Source: Gentiana macrophylla (lineage: Eukaryota; Streptophyta; Magnoliopsida; Gentianales; Gentianaceae). From it: DNA of 64,000 nucleotides. Position 1 is the first letter of the stretch. Each line of letters starts with the position of its first letter. The notes beneath the pieces are model-generated. The model worked only from the letters and a program-made list of their open reading frames with translations, was not told where the DNA came from and did not search any database. The DNA lies in contig JAOBSW010000133.1 in NCBI GenBank assembly GCA_026214975.1, positions 1-64,000 of the forward strand, given 5' to 3'. Shown one piece after another: positions 44,838 through 56,035 of the stretch. The position numbers and the translations under genes were made by a program.

Positions 44838-45408
44838 TGGCACCAAAGCAGAAGAAGGAAGAAACCGACTAACAAGAAGAATGCGCAGATCGAAGAACAC
44901 ACGGATATGGATCCAGCAGGGTTCCATCCAGGTTCAAGAAGTCCCCACTGGATCTAAACCCGCAGTTGCAGATCCATCCAGGCCTCAGCTTCCCCCCCAG
45001 CTGCAAGATATGGCAGATCACTTAGCATCTTTAGATGAGGATGCCCTGAAAAGAGTGGTGGCGTCGGCGTTTATGGGTAAGGGAATCTATAATCCCCCAG
45101 AAGAACACCTCTTAGACGCGCGGGGTCGTAAGGAAATCGATAATGCTAGGGGGAAGAGGCCAGTCGAACCTCAAGAAGAATGTGAGGAAGGCCCGATTGA
45201 AATCGGGCGTGACTAACGCCCGCAAACGCATACCGAACAAGAAAAGCATCGAAAAGTCGAGGATAGCATCCGAAATGAGTTCAATCGGATCGTAGGAAAG
45301 GAGCAGAGTCGCAGAATGGCTCGAATCGCCATTTAGTCCCGAGATAGAGATATACACGATGCCCGAATCATTCAAGCCACCCAAGATGGAACCTTATGGA
45401 CGGTACCA
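44838..45408 (+). pseudogene. Tat gag N-terminal part (broken)
   Basis: The frame starts MAPKQKKEETD at 44838 and stops at once; 44881-45216 carries a further 111 codons (LASLDEDALKRVVAS, then acidic residues). A second stop and frame changes precede the long gag-pol frame, where IYTMPESFKPPKMEPYG (45351-45401) is the usual lead-in to the gag core. Confidence 0.6.
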
Positions 45409-48400
45409 TTGGACCACGAGGACCATCGAGATCGATATATATCGTTGATGAGGTTAAGGAACGCAAATGATGCCATGAAGTGCCGCGCTTTCGACACGTT
45501 GCTGACAGGTCGAGCTCGAGAGTGGTTTCATAAGTTACGTCCCGGGTCGATCTCGAGTTTTTTACAGTTAGGACAAAAGTTCCGAGACGCCTTCATTGGG
45601 AATAAGAAGTTCCACCTTAGCGCCACGCACCTCATGAATATCAAGCAAGACAAAGGGGAGTCTACTATCGACTTCATGAGAATCTTCAACCTTGAAGCCA
45701 TGAAAGTACATAATGCCAGTGATGCGCTGCAAGTTAATGCTTTTGTGGGAGGCCTGCGAAATATGAAGTTGTATGATAAGTTGTCCAAGAAGATGCCAAA
45801 CGATATGGATGAATGTGTGAACATAGTCCATAAATTCTGCCAAGGTGAAGAGGCAGTGCGTCTGCACACCATTTCACTTGGCCTCAACTCGAGGAGCGAC
45901 TCCCGAAGCCAGACCAAGGGTCAGCCTAGGGGTCGGAATGAAGAAAGCAAGTCCAACGTTTTTGATCGACTGACAGCTCCGATATCGGATCGGCTTGGGA
46001 AGAAAGGGAATTTGAAAGATCGAGATTTTATACCCCTCAACCGATCTCGGGGGGAGGTATTGGCAATCATGATCAAAAAGAACATCGCTCGGACACCTAA
46101 GCCGATGTCCAAGGACCCAGAGAAAAGAAAAAATACCCACAAGTACTGCGACTATCACAGAGATGTGGGGCACGACACGGAGGAATGCTTCGATTTGAAG
46201 AGGGATATCGACGCCTGTATCCAAGAGGGTCGATTGGATGAGGTTATCGACAGGTCAGAAAAAGACGAACCAAAGGGCCGTCGGGAGTACAAGAGAAAGA
46301 GCTACAATGGAAAGAAAGATCGATCTCCACGTCGAGATAATCGGAATCGGCGAGAAAGGTCATCCGACCCAGCATCCAGAGACAATCGTCGAGATGACCG
46401 TCAAGAAGCTCAGAACCGAGACCCTCATCGAGATAATCGTGTCGGATATGACGTTAACACAATCGTTGCAGAGCACGAGTCGGATCGACCTCGATCGAGT
46501 CGGCATCCGTCGGACAAATCAAGAGAGTCAAAAAAGATCAGGTTTACAACGGAAGTGGGTTATGGACCCAAGGACGATGTTCCGAGTTCTCACAGTCATA
46601 GCGAGGGATTGGTGATCGAGGCAGTAATAAGCAGAGGTCGAGTAAAAAGAGTTTGTGACGACAGTGGAAGCGCCGTCAATATCCTTTATTATTCAGCGTT
46701 TAAAGCCATGAGGTTGAAAGATGAAGACATCATTCCGCTATCTACCCCTTTATTCGGATTTACAGGGCAGGCCATCCACCCTGTCGGGTCGATCAATTTG
46801 TTAACTACGGTCGGAAACGGAGAAAAGGGGCGGACAATGGAAATGACCTATGTCGTAGTTAAGGCCCCTTCAGGGTATAACGCGATATTAGGTCGACCGG
46901 CATTATATGATCTCAGAGCTATCATCTCGACATTCCACAACAGCATGAAGTTTCCCACCTGGTACGGTACCCATGAAGTCAAAGGAGACGTCGAGGTAGC
47001 CCGGAATTGTAGTCTGGTTACGATCAAAGGAAAAGGAGTTGGGCAGGTGCTGGTTGAGGAATTGATACCTGAGGAAGAGGAAGATCGGAGCTGGGTTTCC
47101 GCCGACCCGACCGAGGAAGTTCGAGTTTGGAAAGAGGAAGAAGGTCAAGGGTCCGGATCGGAAGTGGATGCCACACCCGACATGAGAGCCTTGGTCGACC
47201 TCCTAGTTGAGTTTCGAGACGTTTTTGCGTGGAAGGCAGATGACATGCCTGGCCTATCGGCAGATATAGCAGTGCACCAACTTAACGTCGATCCCAAAAA
47301 GAGGCCGATACGGCAAAAGAAGAGAAGTCTTGCCCCCGAGAGAAAAGAAGCAGTAAGAAAAGAGGTCGACAAGTTGTTGATTGCAGGGATCGTGAAAGAA
47401 GTTTTTTATCCAGATTGGTTGGCGAATCCAGTGTTAGTTAAGAAGCCAGATCAGAGCTGGCGAATGTGCGTTGACTTTACAGATCTTAACAAGGCATGCC
47501 CCAAGGATTCTTACCCGCTACCGAAGATCGACCAGCTAGTCGACTCGACACTGGGCTTCGAGGTATTCGGGTTCCTCGATGCGTACAGGGGTTATTATCA
47601 GATTTTCATGGACCCCCATGACTCAGAAAAAACCGTATTTATCACAGAGTTTGGCACGTTTTGCTTCGTCACGATGCCGTTTGGACTTAAGAATGCAGGG
47701 GCTACTTATCAACGGGCGGTCAACAAAATTTTCAGGAGGCAAATAGGTCGGAACATGGAAGTTTATGTGGATGATTTATTGATCAAGAGCAAGTCCTTGG
47801 GACAGTTTCTTGTCGACGTCAGAGAGGTATTCGAGGTGCTGCGGGCCGCAAACATGAAGCTCAACCCGAAGAAATGTACGTTTGGAGTCCGATCGGGTAA
47901 GTTTCTAGGTTATATGATATCGAGAGACGGGATTAGAGCTAACCCAGATAAAATCGAGGCGCTGAAGAGCATGCCTGCGCCTCGCAACGTAAAGGAGGTG
48001 CAACGGTTGACAGGTCGAATGGCAGCCCTCAATCGTTTCTTGTCGATATCAGCGCAAAGGGCCCTACCATTCTTCAAGATATTAAAGAAAGCGAGTCCAT
48101 TCCAGTGGGACGAAAAGTGCCAAAAAGCGTTCGATGATTTGAAGGAGTATTTATCGGATTTACCCACACTCACTTCACCTCGAGAAGGAGAGAAACTCCT
48201 AGTCTATCTAGCAATCTGTGAAGAGGCTGTGAGTGTTGTATTAGTTCGAGAAGGAGACCAGGGACAGACCCCAGTATATTTCGTAAGCAAGGCATTGCAT
48301 GGACCCGAGGTCAGATACACGCCAGCTGAAAAATTGGCATTAGGCCTGGTTCATGCATCGAGGAAACTGAAACCTTATTTTCAAGCACACCCCATCTCTG

Positions 48401-48645
48401 TGGTCACCGACCAGCCCCTGAAACAGATTTTGTCGAAGCCCGAGACGTCGGGTCGGTTGGCCAAATGGGTGGTCGAGCTAGCTGAGTATGATATTGAGTT
48501 TTTACCTCGCACAGCCACTAAGGGTCAAGCTCTGGCAGACTTTATAGCAGAAGGATTGTCGATTCAGTTGGAACAGGATAAACAAATCATCGGTGAGCAA
48601 TGGACCATCCATGTTGATGGCGCCTTGAGTAGAGAGAAGAGCTGA
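45409..48645 (+). CDS. Tat gag-protease-RT-RNase H polyprotein frame (1078 residues)
   Basis: Gag core at residues 1-120 (AFDTLLTGRAREWFHKLRPG). Cys/His motif CDYHRDVGHDTEEC near 246. Lys/Arg/Asp-rich linker 285-370. Protease near 414, where the active site reads CDDSGSAVNIL (DSG instead of the usual DTG). RT from about 640: MCVDFTDLNKACPKDSYPLP, FLDAYRGYYQI, MPFGLKNAGATYQ, catalytic YVDD near 786. First RNase H from about 960 (VTDQPLKQIL, catalytic Asp). It ends with IHVDGALSREKS, the start of the second RNase H, where a frameshift stops it. The longest intact frame in the window. Confidence 0.92.
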   Translation: MDHEDHRDRYISLMRLRNANDAMKCRAFDTLLTGRAREWFHKLRPGSISSFLQLGQKFRDAFIGNKKFHLSATHLMNIKQDKGESTIDFMRIFNLEAMKVHNASDALQVNAFVGGLRNMKLYDKLSKKMPNDMDECVNIVHKFCQGEEAVRLHTISLGLNSRSDSRSQTKGQPRGRNEESKSNVFDRLTAPISDRLGKKGNLKDRDFIPLNRSRGEVLAIMIKKNIARTPKPMSKDPEKRKNTHKYCDYHRDVGHDTEECFDLKRDIDACIQEGRLDEVIDRSEKDEPKGRREYKRKSYNGKKDRSPRRDNRNRRERSSDPASRDNRRDDRQEAQNRDPHRDNRVGYDVNTIVAEHESDRPRSSRHPSDKSRESKKIRFTTEVGYGPKDDVPSSHSHSEGLVIEAVISRGRVKRVCDDSGSAVNILYYSAFKAMRLKDEDIIPLSTPLFGFTGQAIHPVGSINLLTTVGNGEKGRTMEMTYVVVKAPSGYNAILGRPALYDLRAIISTFHNSMKFPTWYGTHEVKGDVEVARNCSLVTIKGKGVGQVLVEELIPEEEEDRSWVSADPTEEVRVWKEEEGQGSGSEVDATPDMRALVDLLVEFRDVFAWKADDMPGLSADIAVHQLNVDPKKRPIRQKKRSLAPERKEAVRKEVDKLLIAGIVKEVFYPDWLANPVLVKKPDQSWRMCVDFTDLNKACPKDSYPLPKIDQLVDSTLGFEVFGFLDAYRGYYQIFMDPHDSEKTVFITEFGTFCFVTMPFGLKNAGATYQRAVNKIFRRQIGRNMEVYVDDLLIKSKSLGQFLVDVREVFEVLRAANMKLNPKKCTFGVRSGKFLGYMISRDGIRANPDKIEALKSMPAPRNVKEVQRLTGRMAALNRFLSISAQRALPFFKILKKASPFQWDEKCQKAFDDLKEYLSDLPTLTSPREGEKLLVYLAICEEAVSVVLVREGDQGQTPVYFVSKALHGPEVRYTPAEKLALGLVHASRKLKPYFQAHPISVVTDQPLKQILSKPETSGRLAKWVVELAEYDIEFLPRTATKGQALADFIAEGLSIQLEQDKQIIGEQWTIHVDGALSREKS

Positions 48646-49030
48646 AATTTGGTTTGTTATTGGTCACCCTAAGGGAAAGAGTTCCTTATGCACTATGATT
48701 CGAGTTCAAAGCTACTAATAACGAGGCCGAGTATGAGGCCATGATCACGGGTTTGAAGTTGGCATCCAAGTTAGGAGTCGAGAATCTCCTGGTTTATAGC
48801 GACTCGCAACTCATAGTAAATCATATACGAGGCGAGTATGAAGCTAAAGAAGAATCCATGAAGAATTATCTGAGAGTGGTACAAGGCCTGTTATCGAAAT
48901 TCAAAGAGGTTCGTATCGAGCAGGTACCACGAAGCGAAAACAAACGAGCCGATGCATTGTCTAAGCTCGCGTCGAATTTTAAATCTAAGAGGAAAGTCCT
49001 GGTCGAAATGTTAGCAGAACGTAGCTATAA
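48600..49030 (+). pseudogene. Second (archaeal-type) RNase H of Tat element
   Basis: IHVDGALSR (48606, end of the previous frame) and, after frame changes, FKATNNEAEYEAMITGLKLA and VYSDSQLIVNHIRGEY, then RADALSKLAS. The D...E...D pattern and NEAEYEA box match the extra RNase H of Tat elements. Broken between 48640 and 48720. Confidence 0.85.
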
Positions 49031-50295
49031 TGAAGTCGATGTGCAACCAGTGGTTCAGGGGTCGACATGGATGGACCCTATAGCATTATTCTTGAAAGAT
49101 GGAATTCTCCCATCCGATAAATCCCAGGCCAGGAAAATCCGACTTCAAGCCTCCAGGTACGCTCTTTTTGATTATGTGCTCTATCGAAAATCATTTGTGA
49201 CCCCTTGGATGCGATGCGCATCGGAAGAAGAAGGGGCTTATCTGCTTGAAGAAATACACCGAGGGATCTGTGGTAATCATTGCGGGGCTCGAATGTTGGC
49301 AAGGAAGTGCAACCCGCAGGTATTTCGGCCGTCCATGCAGTAAAGATGCGAGTCGATTGGTTATGAGTTGTAGAGCTTGCCGGTACACGATGTGGTAACC
49401 CACCAAAGCAAGCATGAGAAATGAATGCCATCGAAGTCGGTCCGGCCTTCGATGAATGGGGGTCGATATAGTCGGACCTCGCCTCGGGCTCCGGAAATTT
49501 CGAGATATGTAAATCGTTGCGGTTGATTATTTTACTAAATGGGTGAAGCCAAAGCTCTTACTGACATCAGGGCTCAGACCATCAAAAAATTTCTATGGGA
49601 GAATATTTTGTGCAGGTTTGGAATTCCAAAGTATCTAATCTCGGACAACGGGACTCAATTTCTTGATGATAGAGTGCAAGAGTGGTTGAAAGAATTCGGG
49701 ATCGAGCACAGAACGACATCGGTGGCCCGACCTCAGTCCAATGGACAGGTCGAGCAAACCAACAGGCAAATTAAGTTTGGATTGAAGAAGCGATTGGAAG
49801 ACGAAGGTCGAGATTGGGCGACTGATTATACGAATCATGTGGGCATATCGAACAGCACCCAATTCAGCTACCCAAGAGACTCCTTTTGCCATGGCCTATG
49901 GATGCGAAGCAGTGATACCTATGGAGGTCGGGCTAGCTTCACCTCGGGTTTTAGCTTACAATGTCGAAACTAATGCTGCCGATCTAAAGGAAGAAAAAGA
50001 CAACGTCGAAGAGAAGAGAGAGATGGCAGCATATCGGATGGCCAGTTATAAAAGAAAGATTTCTCAATATTACAACGCGAGGGTGAAATACAAATACTTC
50101 CAAGTAGGAGACCTCGTATTGAGGAAAAATGAAGCCCAGCAAGCAGGACCCAATAGGCAAGCTCGAGCCGAATTGGGAAGGTCCGTACAAAATCTTGAAA
50201 GTGCATCCTAAAGGGTCATATCAATTGGGAAGGTCGGATGGAAGCACAGTGCCTCGAACTTGGCATGCCACCAACCTCAGAAAATATTATGTTTA
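49031..50295 (+). pseudogene. Tat integrase (broken)
   Basis: N-terminal zinc region IHRGICGNHCGARMLARK (49248-49305), then a stop. Core pieces: VDYFTKW (about 49520), FGIPKYLISDNGTQFLDD (49618-49670), ARPQSNGQVEQTNRQIKFGL with catalytic Glu (49725-49790), AYRTAPNSATQETPFAMAYG (49841-49900). C-terminal VGDLVLRKNE (50104-50135) and the end NLRKYYV near 50295. At least four frame breaks. Confidence 0.85.
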
Positions 50296-50520
50296 AATTA
50301 TTTCTTATTCTCATGACTTTTGCGATTCTACTCTCATCAATTGTAATAGTCGATATGGCGTTATATTTCGATTCCTTTTATTAAGCATGCTTTCTTTTTC
50401 CTTTTAATTACGCCACGTGTGCAAGACCGTATGAAAAAGCAAGCAAGGGGCGGATGAAAAAGCGCAATAATCGACCGCGACATCAATTCTCCGACCCGAA
50501 CAACTCGGCACTATACGGTG
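50296..50520. other. Spacer after Tat pol
   Basis: No supported coding region. Confidence 0.6.
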
Positions 50521-50705
50521 AAAAAAGCCAAGTCATTGACAATGCTTATATCACCTCGACACGATGAAGCCGGAGGAAATAGTGAATAAAGCCAAGTCAC
50601 TGACAATGCTTATATCACTTCCGAGCTACGATCCATCGACACGATGGAGTTAAAACAAAAATAGTGAATAAAGCCAAGTCACTGACAATGCTTATATCAC
50701 TCCCG
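50521..50705. repeat. Tandem repeats in Tat 3' region
   Basis: Three copies of AAGCCAAGTCACTGACAATG plus CTTATATCAC at 50525, 50589 and 50671, with related linkers (CGACACGATG). Unit spacing about 64 and 82 bases. Tat elements often carry such repeats, which can seed satellite DNA. Confidence 0.9.
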
Positions 50706-50989
50706 ACATGCCAGTAAGCCACGATGCTAAGCAGTCGGCAGATCCCACGATGGATCCCTAACTCGGCTCGATCATAAGCACCACGATGTGCTCGATCAAA
50801 AGCACCATGATGTGCGGCGATCGAGTATGGACTTTTAATTCGGACGTCCTTATAAGCGACAAGGCAGATAGTCGAATCGATCTCCGACCAAAAAGCCAAG
50901 TCAAGCCAATAAGGCAAAGACAAGGCTAGGTCGACTCATACTCAAGTGTACTACGAGTCATGAACTCCTACCACACTTCGAGGGGCCAG

Positions 50990-51070
50990 CAGGGGAATTA
51001 AGTCCGAAGGACTACACCCCATAAGACAACATTTTCAAGGGAATTAAGTTCAAAAGGACTACACCCTGAA
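50990..51070. repeat. Second short repeat in Tat 3' region
   Basis: Two copies of GGGAATTAAGTCCGAAGGAC / GGGAATTAAGTTCAAAAGGA followed by TACACCC, 46 bases apart. Confidence 0.85.
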
Positions 51071-51236
51071 CAAACGATCAATAAGAAACAAAAGACATTC
51101 GGTGAAAGCATAGATTGATTCAAAGATCAAAATGCAAATTGAAATGTCAAGTCTACGGGATCGAAATAACCAAATACGAGTTTAGACAAGTAAAAACATA
51201 AATGTTATTACAACCGGATCGAATAGAAAAAGTTCA

Positions 51237-51900
51237 TTAAAAACAACGTAAAATTGCAAACAAAGCAGGAGGAGGAATTAGCATTAAGCGGGGCTGGTCT
51301 GAGGTCGGAACATCGGGGTCGGCTTGCTCCTCCGACTCGACATCTCCTGCTTCATCACCCTCCAAAGTAGAGGTAACATACTTTTCATACAGAGAGACGC
51401 CGGCCTGGAGTTCACTGATGTATCGCCCGTAACGAGGGACGGCCTCGGGATCATACAGGTAGGGCTTTGCCACAGCGGATATATCAAAGTTCGGGTCAAT
51501 CTCTTTCACCTGGTCAAGAGCCATGGTGAATCCCCCCTTCATGCCTTGAGTCATCAACAGTGTCAGATCGTTCTCGAGCTCTTTTGAGGACAGGAAGTCC
51601 AGCTTAGCTCTTTCCATGCGACTCGTTAGACCGTCGAGGAGAGATTGCAGTTCGATACGATCCTTGATGGCCCTGTCAAGCTCTGATTTCACCTTTGCCA
51701 GCTCCGATTTCATCTTGGCCTGCTCGGAATCTCTAACTAATTTGCGTCTGGCGGCGCTTTAATAGCTCATCTCTGGAGGTAGCCAACTCGGACTCGAGCT
51801 TAACACGCCGATCGTCGAGCTTGTCAATTTTGGCTTTTCGCTGATGTCGGCGGTGAGCCTGGCTATGGTCTCTTTTGTTCCTCCATGACAGCGAGAGGAG
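51237..51900 (-). pseudogene. Antisense ORF of Tat element, coiled-coil C-terminal exon
   Basis: Antisense to the element. 158 residues beginning in a coiled coil (MKSELAKVKSELDRAIKDRI, ELQSLLDGLTSRMERAKLD), then TQGMKGGFTMALDQVKEIDP and an acidic end. The coiled coil continues upstream in another frame to about 51880. This resembles the C-terminal part of antisense proteins carried by Tat/Grande-type elements. Confidence 0.65.
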
Positions 51901-51996
51901 TCTCAATCCTACTAATGGCCACCTTAGTTGTTAACCGAGCCTATCAAAACAATTTGAAATTAATTCGAGACCCGAAATTGACAATGACATTAATGA

Positions 51997-52458
51997 TCAA
52001 GTCGCGGTGGTCGAACGAAAAATGTAAAGACTTACAGCTCGGATGATTTTCAGATGGTAGTCACTCAACTCCTCAGGAGACATGGCCTCCATCTCGTCCA
52101 GACTCATGGCGGGAAGGGCCTCGACCCCCCCTGAGCCCTGAGGAGGGAGAATGCGGGGCTCTTTTCCGACTCCGTGCTTCAGAGCTGTTGTTTTCTGCCG
52201 TTTCCTTGGGACGAGGTCCGCCTCAGTCTGTCCCGCCGCCAGAGCGTCATCAGGTTGATCCCTCAAAATGTCTGACGCAGATGCAGGTGTGGGGGCTCGA
52301 ACAGGAGTCCTCAGCCCTCCGGAGACTGCGTGGCCAGATCCCGAAGCTTGTGCTGAGTTCTTCGGTCTAATCCCTACCAGCTTCTGAATTGTCTTGGGGT
52401 CAGTTTTCTTTGGGTCGGGCATCTTGCCTAGGGCATCCATTTTCGAGAAGTGTTCCAC
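51997..52458 (-). pseudogene. Antisense ORF of Tat element, middle exon
   Basis: 153 residues: KKTDPKTIQKLVGIRPKN, a basic PRKRQKTTALK stretch that could be a nuclear localisation signal, and MSLDEMEAMSPEELSDYHLK. Splice-like borders (TTGCAG near 52460; GTAAG near 52022) suggest it is an exon between 52481-53422 and 51237-51900. Confidence 0.6.
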
Positions 52459-52549
52459 TGCAAACAGAGAAAAATCGACGTCAATACACAGTCAACATGA
52501 AATAACTACAGAGAAAGTGTTGCGATTCGACAAAATGAATAAAAATCCT

Positions 52550-53357
52550 ACATAAAATGCGAACATCCTCATCGAGTTCGAGGTAGGCGCCCGGGCCAGC
52601 CGTCTCGACATCGGCGTAAGGGTATAGGGAATGCAGGTTCCGAGTGGCGACCTCAGGGTGAATGCTCTCAATAATCCCGCACTCACGGATAATATCCGAG
52701 TCGAGCCTATCGTGCCATTTCACCGGTCTTCTAAACCAAGTGTGGATGTCGATATCCACCAGTCCGTGTCGGATAAAGAAGAAATTAGGCTTCCACTCGC
52801 CTTGAGACGAGGTCACCCTTCTCACAAATTCCGATGCCAGAGGACGCTTCTGAAAGGTATACCACCCCACATCCTGCAAGCTCGAAATGGCATAGTACTG
52901 ACGGAACAGCCGAACCGAGAACTCGACCTTGGCAATTCGACATTCCAAAGACAAAACCCATTACGCCCTAACTCCGTTGGGAGCAAGTGGGTGATCTGAG
53001 ATCCGTAGTAATCTTGAAGGACCGCAAGGAGACACAGTCGAACGCGAAACCGAGTCCTCTTTTCGATTGCGCCCGTATATGGCACAAAATCTGGAGGAGG
53101 ATCACAGCAAGCGGAATCGCCATGTGATACTTTAACGTTATCGAGGAGTACGGAATGCCGTATCGTATACATATGTTTTTGGCTTTTTCCGGGGTCAGAT
53201 TAGTTACACACCCGTACGGTCCTTGGCCCCTCATCCTAGTTTGACGTCTGGCCACAGATCGAGGAGGCGCCTTTTCTTCTCCTCCCTCTTCTTCTTCTCC
53301 GGTAGTTCTCTCGCCGGAGACGGTTGGATCTTCAGAAACCGTTTCCTCAGAAGACAT
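52550..53357 (-). pseudogene. Antisense ORF of Tat element, N-terminal part
   Basis: It starts MSSEETVSEDPTVSGERTTG at 53357. After frame changes it carries FRVRLCLLAVLQDYYGSQIT, HLLPTELGRNGF, then WYTFQKRPLASEFVRRVTSS, QGEWKPNFFFI and WFRRPVKWHDRL. The LLAVLQ.Y.G..ITHLLP and GW..FFF patterns are typical of the antisense protein of plant Tat/Grande elements, whose function is not established. At least two frame breaks. Confidence 0.7.
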
Positions 53358-53818
53358 TTATTCAACAACGATTTCCTCTCTGTTTTGTGAATCACTATCG
53401 CTGCTAGACATGGAATCAACAAGAGATGCAGGAAATAAAAGACAGAAAAGAGTTTGAACGAAATAGGGCTTACTTGTGGTTTTTGACGAAACTAGGACAA
53501 ATAGTAGCGAGTGGGATGCTTCACGGTTTTGGGCTCCTTATATGCGTGTGAATCTTGCGAGTGATTTGAAAGGGTGGGATTTTGGCGATTATAGAAGCGT
53601 AAGCGAGAATCAAGGCCAAATCTTCACGTGGCCCAATAAGGGACGCCGTTTCTCACACCCATTAATGCCGACGGCATGACGTCATCCTACGACAGCCTAA
53701 ATCAGCTGGGAGAGACAGCTATATTCCCGCCTAAAGAAGACCACGTGTCGAAAGAGTTATTTAAATTTTCAGATCCGATCTCGCTCGAGGTAAGCTTCAC
53801 TCCGATCCTGGGGGCTTA

Positions 53819-54342
53819 TGATGATACGGGATTCACACCTCCACGTGGAATTACCGATTGGTCCATCGGCATTTGAAAGAGTGCGGGCGGCTATCCGCAT
53901 CGGGTCGATACGAGACGCACGGCGAAGACCACGGCTCAAGTAAGATCCACAAATGGTGCGGACTCGAGCGACCACGTCGATCTTCTTCGAGTCGATATCA
54001 TACACATTAGCCTGGCCTCCTGGGTCCGCATCCCACAGGTAACTTGGGCAAGGAGGCAAGACCCATTTAGGGGTATTTATGTCAATAGACCCCGCCGCCC
54101 TTAGTTTTAGGGCAGAAGAAGGATATGTGCCTATAAATATATAGCTCCAGGAACTACGTAAGGCTTGATTCCTGGATTTTCACACAGGATACGTAGGCAA
54201 TCCAAGATACATTCTTGGACTCAGCCATAAAACACCCAAAACATTACCTTTCCCACAAGTCACAGCCATTCGATCTCTTACAGCTCATCCTTAGATTACA
54301 CGTGGCCCTGATTCACTGGTGGTGCATTATTTAGCATCGTCA
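53819..54342 (+). mobile_element. 3' LTR of Tat element
   Basis: 524 bp. Preceded by the purine-rich GATCCTGGGGGCTTA, the likely polypurine tract. Followed by the target duplication AGGAT. Confidence 0.9.
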
Positions 54343-54347
54343 AGGAT

Positions 54348-55000
54348 GAAGAAAATGAAAGAGAGTATGGGTGGGTTAAATAGAGAAAATGGAGTTTGAA
54401 AAGTGAAATGTGATTGGTGGAGAAAAGTTGTTGGGGATTGATGAGGTGGAAAGGTGGAATTTGAAAATTTGAATTGGGATAATAAAGAAGTTGGGAAGAG
54501 AAAAAAGTTGAATGGTTGGGAAGAGGGAAAGGTGAATGGGGATATGTAGAAATAAATGGTGTTGACCATTTTAATGTTTTGACACACCGTAAATTATCTA
54601 AACAACCATGCCAAAATTTATTATTTCACTCTACCGCAAAATTTTTTTCTCTAACCAATAAGTCGCCTCAAGCACAAAAGCAACCTCATTCTTATCATGA
54701 ATAAATCAAACAATCTGGTCTAAGCATTTGTAAAATAACGCATTACCATTTCCTTAATCAACAAATTTTTACAAAGATTCAATTACTACACTTCACTTCA
54801 CATAAAAGCGATTCGAATAAAAAAATATTATTTTGCACATCCTTAACTCAACGATCATTGAACACGGCAAAAAAAAAAAAAACTTCTTATCGTTTCATGC
54901 TACTTTTATTTAGAAAAAGATAAATAAAAATAGAGATAAAAATAATGAAGGATAGAAATAGTTCTACAGTTTAAGTCGGTAGCTCGACTTTCAAAAATAT
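54348..55000. other. Athila-like 2 internal sequence, no gene
   Basis: AT-rich, purine-skewed near 54348-54545 (GAAGAGAAAAAAGTTGAATG style). RT and integrase, expected here in a full element, are absent. Confidence 0.6.
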
Positions 55001-55006
55001 CACTCT

Positions 55007-55681
55007 CTAAGAATTGTTCTTGACTTGCCAGGTCTTCACCCGACTAACCTTCACAAAAGCGTCTTGCCATTTCTTTGCACGAGTGCCTTTCCGTAGGACG
55101 ACGTCTGGATTTAAAAGACAATCAAACCGTCCATCTAAACAGGCACCGACTTTCGGGATCGTTTCAGATTTCGATGAGCTTTCTTGATTGCGAACTCTAC
55201 GAGTTCGTCGCTTGACTCTCCTCCTTCTATCCTTAGGTTTCGAAAACGAGGTTTCAGCACCATCATTATTAACAATAGGCGCAGGCTGAGCAGCTCTATC
55301 TCGGCTTAGGATTGTCAGGACCTCTTTCTCATCTCGATCGTCAACATTGTCATCATCACACTCCCCTGAACTTGGAATCACATCCGGTTTAGAACCAACG
55401 ACTTCTATAATGTTTACACTTACCGGAATAGGGAACTCAGGATTCTTTATCCCAAAAGTCTCAGACCCCTTAGCATCAAACAATGTGATCTCATGCCTAG
55501 TCATACGAATGATGGCTCTAGAGGTATTAATAAAAGATCTACCCAAGATAATTGGGCTATACGGATGCTCCTCTATGTCCATTATGACCAAATCTATCTT
55601 AAACCGAAGTTGTCCGATACCAATGATCATGTTATTCATTTGTCCGGACATGATGGTTCTAGTACTATCCGCGAATCTCAC
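55007..55681 (-). pseudogene. Athila-like protease remnant
   Basis: The retropepsin C-terminal half is recognisable: RFKIDLVIMDIEEHPYSPII, LGRSFINTSRAIIRM (ILGRPFL-type motif). It then has a basic linker (RRRRVKRRTRRVRNQ) and a C-terminal tail ending at 55007. The DTG active site is not in this frame; an upstream piece is frame-broken. RT does not follow. Confidence 0.75.
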
Positions 55682-56035
55682 TTTGTTGGGGTGTTTGTGT
55701 GAGTCGAATCATATTCCTATCGCAAAGGCTCTTAGGGAAAATGTTTAAGCTTGATCCGAGTCAATTAAAGCCAATCCCAAGTGTGCTTGTTCTAGGTAAC
55801 ATCTACAAGGAATGCCCCAAGGTCACCTAACTTTGGCATTAACCGAGATTCATCTTCAACACATTTTGCCTCTTTAGCACAGGTGACTATAGGTCGTTCC
55901 ATATCTACGCTACCCTCAGAACCAGACTCTATCTCCGATATGTAATCCATATAATCAATATACGAATCACGAATCGAATCGAATCCGAAGAAATTACTTC
56001 GGATTTAAAGCACACATACCTCTTTTACATTCGCT
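55682..56035 (-). pseudogene. Degraded gag-pol junction of Athila-like element 2
   Basis: Short minus-strand pieces without clear motifs lie between the protease remnant and the small ORF. The gag knuckles seen in element 1 are not found here. Confidence 0.4.

Larger units (their letters stand above)
44257..54342 (+). mobile_element. Tat-lineage Ty3/gypsy element, 10.1 kb
   Basis: LTRs 44257-44785 and 53819-54342 with the perfect 5-bp target duplication AGGAT (44252-44256, 54343-54347). Order: LTR, PBS, gag, protease, RT, RNase H, second RNase H, integrase, tandem repeats, antisense ORFs, PPT, LTR. A second RNase H and an antisense ORF after pol are hallmarks of the Tat group (Retand, Grande, Ogre relatives). 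It is inserted in the middle of Athila-like element 2. Confidence 0.95.

Noticed and set aside
45528..46224. Minus-strand frames of 100-130 codons under gag
   Set aside because: Shadows of the long Tat gag-pol frame; no motifs.
54327..54587. Minus-strand Phe/Pro-rich frame
   Set aside because: Low-complexity purine/pyrimidine skew crossing an LTR border; no motif.
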